This document shows, in pieces, positions 7,491 through 12,825 of a stretch of DNA of 12,825 nucleotides. This stretch comes from an uncultured delta proteobacterium (GTDB lineage Bacteria; Myxococcota_A; Polyangia; Polyangiales; Polyangiaceae): positions 1 to 12,825 of the forward strand of contig CAITLX010000521.1 of NCBI GenBank assembly GCA_903893335.1. Direction: 5' to 3'. The translations under genes and the position numbers were made by a program. Positions within the stretch are counted from its first letter, which is position 1, and the number at the start of each line of letters is the position of its first letter. Under the pieces are notes generated by a model. The model had not been told where the DNA came from. It did not search any database and was given only the letters and a program-made list of their open reading frames with translations.

Positions 7491-8276
7491 GTGACCACGG
7501 GCTCGATCCTCACCAGCGACGTCGGCCGCGAGACCGGCGCGACGACCCAGGCTGCTGTCGTCTCCCGGAAGGCGGCGTCCGCGCCGCGCGCGCTCACCCC
7601 CGAGGTCCGTCGCAAGGTCGGGCTGCCCGAGCGCACGCTCGCGCCGTACGGCTGGCCCACGGCGGTCATCGCCGTCTTCGTCTTCGGCGTACCGCTCGCC
7701 ATCGCAGGGCACCCGGGCCTGGCAGCGCTGCTCGCGCTCGCCGCGCTCGTGGTCGTGCCGGTGTGGCGCAGGGTCGAGCACCGGGCCGCGACCGCGGCCG
7801 AGGGGCTCTACCGCGACGGCCAAGCCGCCCTCGCGCGCATCGTCTACGTCGAGCCCGCGGGGCCGGGGCGACGCGATCACCTCATCCGACTCACGTACGC
7901 CGCCGGCGGCGCGCGCGTCGAGACGAAGATCGTGGGCGCGCCGCTCGCGCGCCAGGGGCTGCAGCCCGGCGAGGAGGTGGTCGTCGTCTACGACGCGCGC
8001 CAGCCGACCCGCTGCCTCGTCGTCGAGCGCGCCACCGCCGAGGCCCGCGCGCGCGCTTGCCTCGCGGCGGAGACGTCGATCGACGTTCACGAACACGCCC
8101 ACGCGTGCGGCGGCGGCGCTTGCGACGGCAAGGGTGGCTGCGGCAGCGGAGGCGGGTGCGACGGCGAGGGCGCCTGCGGTGGCGGCGGTTGCGGTGGTGA
8201 GGGCGGAGGCTGCGGCGGCGGCGGTTGCGGCAGCAAGGCAGGCGGCGGCGGGTGTGGCGGAGGGTGCGGACACTGA
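7491..8276 (+). CDS. two-helix membrane protein with DUF3592-like domain and Gly/Cys-rich tail
   Basis: 261 residues from GTG 7491. The start has no clear ribosome site and may be leaderless. In order: a polar N-terminal region (1-50) without a signal peptide; two hydrophobic helices (about 55-72 and 76-92) joined by a short turn containing Gly73-His74-Pro75; a soluble domain of beta character (about 108-187), including IRLTYAAGG, GLQPGEEVVVVYDARQP and TRCLVVE, which resembles DUF3592-type domains following a membrane hairpin; and a tail (200-261) made almost wholly of Gly and Cys. The tail has ten Cys (206 to 259) mostly 4-7 residues apart, preceded by HEHAH (200-204). Such a tail could bind metal or form disulphides. 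No named family was recognised with certainty. The gene lies 75 nt before a large membrane-protein gene on the same strand, possibly in one transcript. Confidence 0.75.
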   Translation: MTTGSILTSDVGRETGATTQAAVVSRKAASAPRALTPEVRRKVGLPERTLAPYGWPTAVIAVFVFGVPLAIAGHPGLAALLALAALVVVPVWRRVEHRAATAAEGLYRDGQAALARIVYVEPAGPGRRDHLIRLTYAAGGARVETKIVGAPLARQGLQPGEEVVVVYDARQPTRCLVVERATAEARARACLAAETSIDVHEHAHACGGGACDGKGGCGSGGGCDGEGACGGGGCGGEGGGCGGGGCGSKAGGGGCGGGCGH

Positions 8277-8351
8277 CGTGGCGCGCCGACGGGCGGCGGG
8301 CCTCGACCCGCTGATCGACCCCGGAGCGCGCGACCGCAGCCGCAGATCCGC

Positions 8352-10583
8352 ATGGTCTTCGAGCCGTCGCCCGCGCTGCTCGTGGCCGTGGCGGCGGCGC
8401 TCGCGGTGTGCGGCGTCGCGATCCTGCGCGGCGCGCTCCCTCGCGGGTCCGCCGTCGCGTGGGCGAGCGGCGCGCCGGGCGATCGCCGCGCCTGGCTGCT
8501 GACGTACGCCGCGGCGCTCGCCGCGAGCGCGCCGCTCCTGCGCCACGCGCCGTTCCTGCTCGGGCCCGACGCGCTGCTCGTGTCCGACGCGAGCTCGCAC
8601 GCGGCGATCGCGCTCGCCATCGCCCGCGACGGCCTGCCGCACGGGTGGGTCGCCACCTACAACGGCGGCTTCCCGCTCGGACCGCACTACCCGCCGCTCC
8701 CCTACCTGCTGATGGCCGGACTGATCCGCGCGGGGCTCTCCGCGCGCGTCGCGGTGCAGTCGCTCGGGCTGCTCGGAGCCGCCCTGCTGCCGCTCGCCTT
8801 CGTCGCGGCCGGTCGCCGCGTCGGCGCGCGCCCCGTGCCCACGCTCGCAGCGGCGCTGCTCGTGGCGTGGCTGCAGCCGTACCACGCCGCGCTCGGCGGC
8901 TGGGCGACCTACCTCACCGAGGGGCTGCTCGCGCAGGCGCTGGCGCTGCCCCTCGCCGTCTGGCTCGCCGCGGTGCTCGCCGCGCCCACGCGGCGCACGT
9001 GGGTGGCTCCCCTGCTCGCCGCGACGCTCGAGGCCGTGCACCCGCAGATCGCCACGGTGGCGGCCGTCGCCACGGTCGCGGCGTCGCTCGCGGGGTCGTC
9101 CGCGCTGCGCGGTCGCGTCGTGGTCGCGTGGGTCGCGGCTGCCGCGATCGGAGCGGCGCTGTACGTCCCCGGCATCCGCACGCTCGGCCTCGCGTTCTAC
9201 CCGACGCAGCCGGCCTGGAAGCAGCTCGGCTACCCGCCGCGCGAGCTCGCCGCGCTGCTGCTCGAGGGGGACCTCTTCGACGTCGAGCGCGCGCCCGCTG
9301 CCACCATCGCCATGGCAGTAGCCACGATCGCGGCGCTCGCCATGGTGCGCAGCCGCGCGTGCCGCGGGCTGCTGCTCGCGACGCTCGCCACGCTGGCGAT
9401 CGCGGGGGCCGGCACGACGCTCGCGGGCGCGGGGGCGTGGGGTCGCGCGCTGGTCAGCTTCTTCATCCCGCTGCGCGCGATCGCTGTGCTCGGCCTGCTC
9501 GGCGCCGCGGCGGTGCTGGTCGCGGGCTCCGAGCTTGGCGCGCACCTCGAGCGACACGCCACGAGCCCGCGCGCGACCTCGCTGCGCCGCGCGGGGGCGT
9601 GGGCGCTGATCGCGGCGTTCGCGACCGTGGCGCTGCCCGCGCGCGCGCGCTGGATCGACGCCTTCGTCGCGCAGGCGGTCGCGATGCGCCCCGGCACCGG
9701 CAACGAGTGCGGCACGATGGCACCGCGCGGCCTCGCGCGCGGCGAGGTCGCCGCGTGGGTGGCCCGCTACGACGGCGCGCGCCTCGCGCTCGACGTCGGG
9801 CCGCCGTTCGCCAACTGCCTCGGCCTCGCGGGCATCCCGCTGGCCTCTCACGTGCCGCTCGGCCTCTCGGTGGGCGCGTACGGGCACATGGGCGTGCTGA
9901 CGCGCGCGTTCGAGTCCTTCGTCCCCTCGTCGCCCGGCAGCGCGGCGAGGGCCGAGGCGCTCGGGGTGCGCGGCGTCCTCGCGGCGGGCGCACGCCAGCC
10001 GCAGCCCGACCAGGGCTGGCGCGTCGTCGCAGAGAGCGGAGCGTTCGCGCTGTTCGAGCGCGCGTCGGGCACCGATCTCGTGGGCGTCGGGTGCGTCGAG
10101 CAGTCGTGGCGCGGCGACGTCGCGTCGCTGCGCGGCGCCGTCGAGGCGGATCTCGCGAGCGCGCGCTCCGCGCTCGACACCCCGACCAGGCTCGTCGCGC
10201 TCGAGGTCGGCACCGGGCCTCTGCTGCGCGCGCCGATCGATCGCGCAGGCTGCGACGCCGCGAGCGCGTCGGTCGTCGAGCGCCCGCGCGAGCCGGGCGC
10301 CTACGAAGCGACCATCGAGTCTCCCTCGCCGGTGGACGTCGTGTTTCGCGCGACGTCGTTTCCCTCGTGGCGCGTGACGATCGACGGCGTCGCCGCGCCG
10401 ACGCGCACGGTCGAGCCCGCGTGGTTCTCGGTGCGCGTTCCGCCTGGGCGGCACCAGGTCGTCGCGCAGGTCGCCCCACCTGCGGGATACCTCGGCGGAC
10501 TCGCCGCCGCGCTGCTCGTCGTGGCCGCGATGGCGCTCGCGAGCGCGCACCCGCGGCTGCGCGGCGACGCCAGCGCCGCGTGA
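8352..10583 (+). CDS. large polytopic membrane protein, PTPS-related/YfhO-like type
   Basis: 743 residues from ATG 8352; no strong ribosome site is visible. Roughly 12 hydrophobic segments fill residues 6-430, a long soluble stretch follows, and a last helix lies at about 713-732. Features fit the large membrane proteins labelled 6-pyruvoyl-tetrahydropterin-synthase-related (a misleading name) or YfhO-like, which are thought to be GT-C-type glycosyltransferases or envelope glycan proteins: an acidic motif SDASSH (78-83) in the first outward loop, GFPLGPHYPPLPYLL (107-120), and the C-terminal beta module with FPSWRVTIDG (670-679) and a VPPGRHQVV strand. The role is probably in cell-envelope sugar or lipid-linked sugar transfer, but no donor or acceptor can be named. 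The neighbours give no pathway clue. The coding frame is clear from length and residue pattern, although long open frames exist on the other strand as GC artefacts. Confidence 0.8.
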   Translation: MVFEPSPALLVAVAAALAVCGVAILRGALPRGSAVAWASGAPGDRRAWLLTYAAALAASAPLLRHAPFLLGPDALLVSDASSHAAIALAIARDGLPHGWVATYNGGFPLGPHYPPLPYLLMAGLIRAGLSARVAVQSLGLLGAALLPLAFVAAGRRVGARPVPTLAAALLVAWLQPYHAALGGWATYLTEGLLAQALALPLAVWLAAVLAAPTRRTWVAPLLAATLEAVHPQIATVAAVATVAASLAGSSALRGRVVVAWVAAAAIGAALYVPGIRTLGLAFYPTQPAWKQLGYPPRELAALLLEGDLFDVERAPAATIAMAVATIAALAMVRSRACRGLLLATLATLAIAGAGTTLAGAGAWGRALVSFFIPLRAIAVLGLLGAAAVLVAGSELGAHLERHATSPRATSLRRAGAWALIAAFATVALPARARWIDAFVAQAVAMRPGTGNECGTMAPRGLARGEVAAWVARYDGARLALDVGPPFANCLGLAGIPLASHVPLGLSVGAYGHMGVLTRAFESFVPSSPGSAARAEALGVRGVLAAGARQPQPDQGWRVVAESGAFALFERASGTDLVGVGCVEQSWRGDVASLRGAVEADLASARSALDTPTRLVALEVGTGPLLRAPIDRAGCDAASASVVERPREPGAYEATIESPSPVDVVFRATSFPSWRVTIDGVAAPTRTVEPAWFSVRVPPGRHQVVAQVAPPAGYLGGLAAALLVVAAMALASAHPRLRGDASAA

Positions 10584-10674
10584 AGAACTGTTCGCGCGGA
10601 AACAAGCGGCGGGGGCTGCGGGTAGATCGGGGTGAGACTGCGCAGGGTGCGCGGCTCGAACCCAGGAGACTCCC

Positions 10675-11097
10675 ATGTCCCGCTTCGTCCCCTTCGCAGC
10701 CGCAGTCCTCCTCGTCGCCGCAGCCTCCGGCACCGCGCTCGCCGACGACGCTCGCGAGCCCGGCGCGCCCAAGGGCGAGCACGGCGAGAAGCGGTTCCCT
10801 GCCCTCGCCGCCGAGTTTCGCGCGCACGTCGAGGCGCGCGAGGCGCGCGGGCGCGCGCACCTCGAGGAGCGCATCGCGCGCGACAAGCTCCCCGCAGCCG
10901 ACGCCGACCGCCTGCGCGCGGCCTTCGAGGCCGGCACCGCGAAGGTGCACGCCAAGCTCGACGAGGTGTGCGCGGACGGCAGCGTGACGCGCGAGGAGGC
11001 GCACCAGCTTCACGCCGTCGCGCGCGAGTCCTTGCCGCACGACGGCCACGGCGAGCACCACGAGCACCACGAGCACCACGCGCCGCCCGCGCGCTGA
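10675..11097 (+). CDS. small secreted protein with His-rich C-terminal tail
   Basis: 140 residues from ATG 10675, with AGGAG (10664-10668) 6 nt upstream. A signal peptide (hydrophobic core 5-18, cleavage probably ALA|DD at 21-25) sends it to the periplasm or beyond. The mature part is charged and mainly helical (about 40-118). It contains one degenerate EF-hand-like loop, with Glu97, Cys99, Asp101, Gly102, Val104 and Glu108 in roughly the expected places. The tail from His122 to His135 holds eight His in HDGH and HHE units, a pattern that binds Zn, Ni, Cu or Co in metal chaperones and storage proteins. No known family was recognised, and periplasmic metal binding is inferred from composition. 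It stands alone between the membrane-protein gene (91 nt upstream) and a terminator-like hairpin; TAGATC (10623-10628) is a possible -10 element. Confidence 0.8.
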   Translation: MSRFVPFAAAVLLVAAASGTALADDAREPGAPKGEHGEKRFPALAAEFRAHVEAREARGRAHLEERIARDKLPAADADRLRAAFEAGTAKVHAKLDEVCADGSVTREEAHQLHAVARESLPHDGHGEHHEHHEHHAPPAR

Positions 11098-11112
11098 GCT
11101 CGCGCGGGCCTG

Positions 11113-11137
11113 CGCGGGAGCGGCCACTGCTCCCGCG
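11113..11137 (+). terminator. hairpin after the His-rich protein gene
   Basis: CGCGGGAGC (11113-11121) and GCTCCCGCG (11129-11137) form a perfect 9-bp stem with a 7-nt loop, 15 nt after the stop codon. There is no T tract, as at other gene ends in this window. Its place between two separately arranged genes supports a terminator role. Confidence 0.6.
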
Positions 11138-11303
11138 GCAGCCTGCTCTGCACGAGCGCGCGAGGACGCAGTCTCTGCGCACCTCGCGCGCTTGCGCCGC
11201 GCGGACCGACACGGCAAGGTGGGCACCGTTGGCGCGTCGCGCGTGAGCCGTCCCAGACGGCGGGGTGCCGCAGGTCGCAGCGGGCACCGGGCGGGAGGTG
11301 GCC

Positions 11304-12825
<1,522 letters not shown>

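Noticed and set aside
8100..8276. Gly/Cys tail as a RiPP precursor core
   Set aside because: It is fused to a two-helix membrane protein, and no cyclodehydratase or other modifying enzyme gene is nearby; kept only as a remote possibility in the finding.
7347..10955. Open frame of about 1200 codons on the minus strand across the membrane-protein genes
   Set aside because: Composition is Arg/Ala/Gly-heavy with no domain and runs through tRNA-Arg and several clear plus-strand genes. It is a GC-rich antisense artefact.

Overview
The window is very GC-rich DNA with strong third-position G/C bias. It most likely comes from a Myxococcota chromosome (the former delta-proteobacterial myxobacteria). 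The main support is a secreted protein with a MYXO-CTERM-like C-terminal sorting signal at 1779-2288. Lipoproteins, extracytoplasmic proteins and a hybrid histidine kinase fit that assignment. A genus cannot be named from this sequence alone. No phage, insertion sequence, CRISPR array or rRNA was seen.

Layout from left to right. (1) The 3' half of a RimK-type ATP-grasp ligase gene enters from the left edge and ends in a hairpin. (2) A two-gene unit (580-2288) encodes a probable outer-membrane cytochrome-porin fusion, with one CXXCH heme site just after the signal peptide and then a beta-rich barrel. It is followed 8 nt later by a small monoheme protein with a calcium-binding thrombospondin type 3-like repeat and a MYXO-CTERM-like tail. 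(3) A minus-strand group (4738 back to 2263) encodes an endonuclease/exonuclease/phosphatase-fold protein, an M48-like zinc-protease lipoprotein coupled to it by an ATGA overlap, and a universal stress protein. The last of these runs into the tail of the MYXO-CTERM gene. (4) A housekeeping block holds tRNA-Ala(CGC) on the minus strand, a divergent promoter pair, dnaK, and tRNA-Arg(CCG) with short direct repeats just behind it. (5) A plus-strand block holds a two-helix membrane protein with a Gly/Cys-rich tail, a large polytopic membrane protein of the PTPS-related/YfhO-like type, and a small secreted protein with a His-rich tail. (6) A hybrid sensor histidine kinase (DUF4118-like membrane domain, HisKA, HATPase, receiver) runs off the right edge.

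The most interesting locus is the cytochrome-porin plus MYXO-CTERM cytochrome pair. Its architecture (signal peptide, single heme, outer-membrane barrel in one chain) is the one known from Cyc2-type iron oxidases. The second gene would add a surface-attached, calcium-binding monoheme partner. Together they look like a compact electron conduit across or onto the outer membrane. The architecture and heme motifs can be read directly; the electron-transfer role and any substrate are inference.
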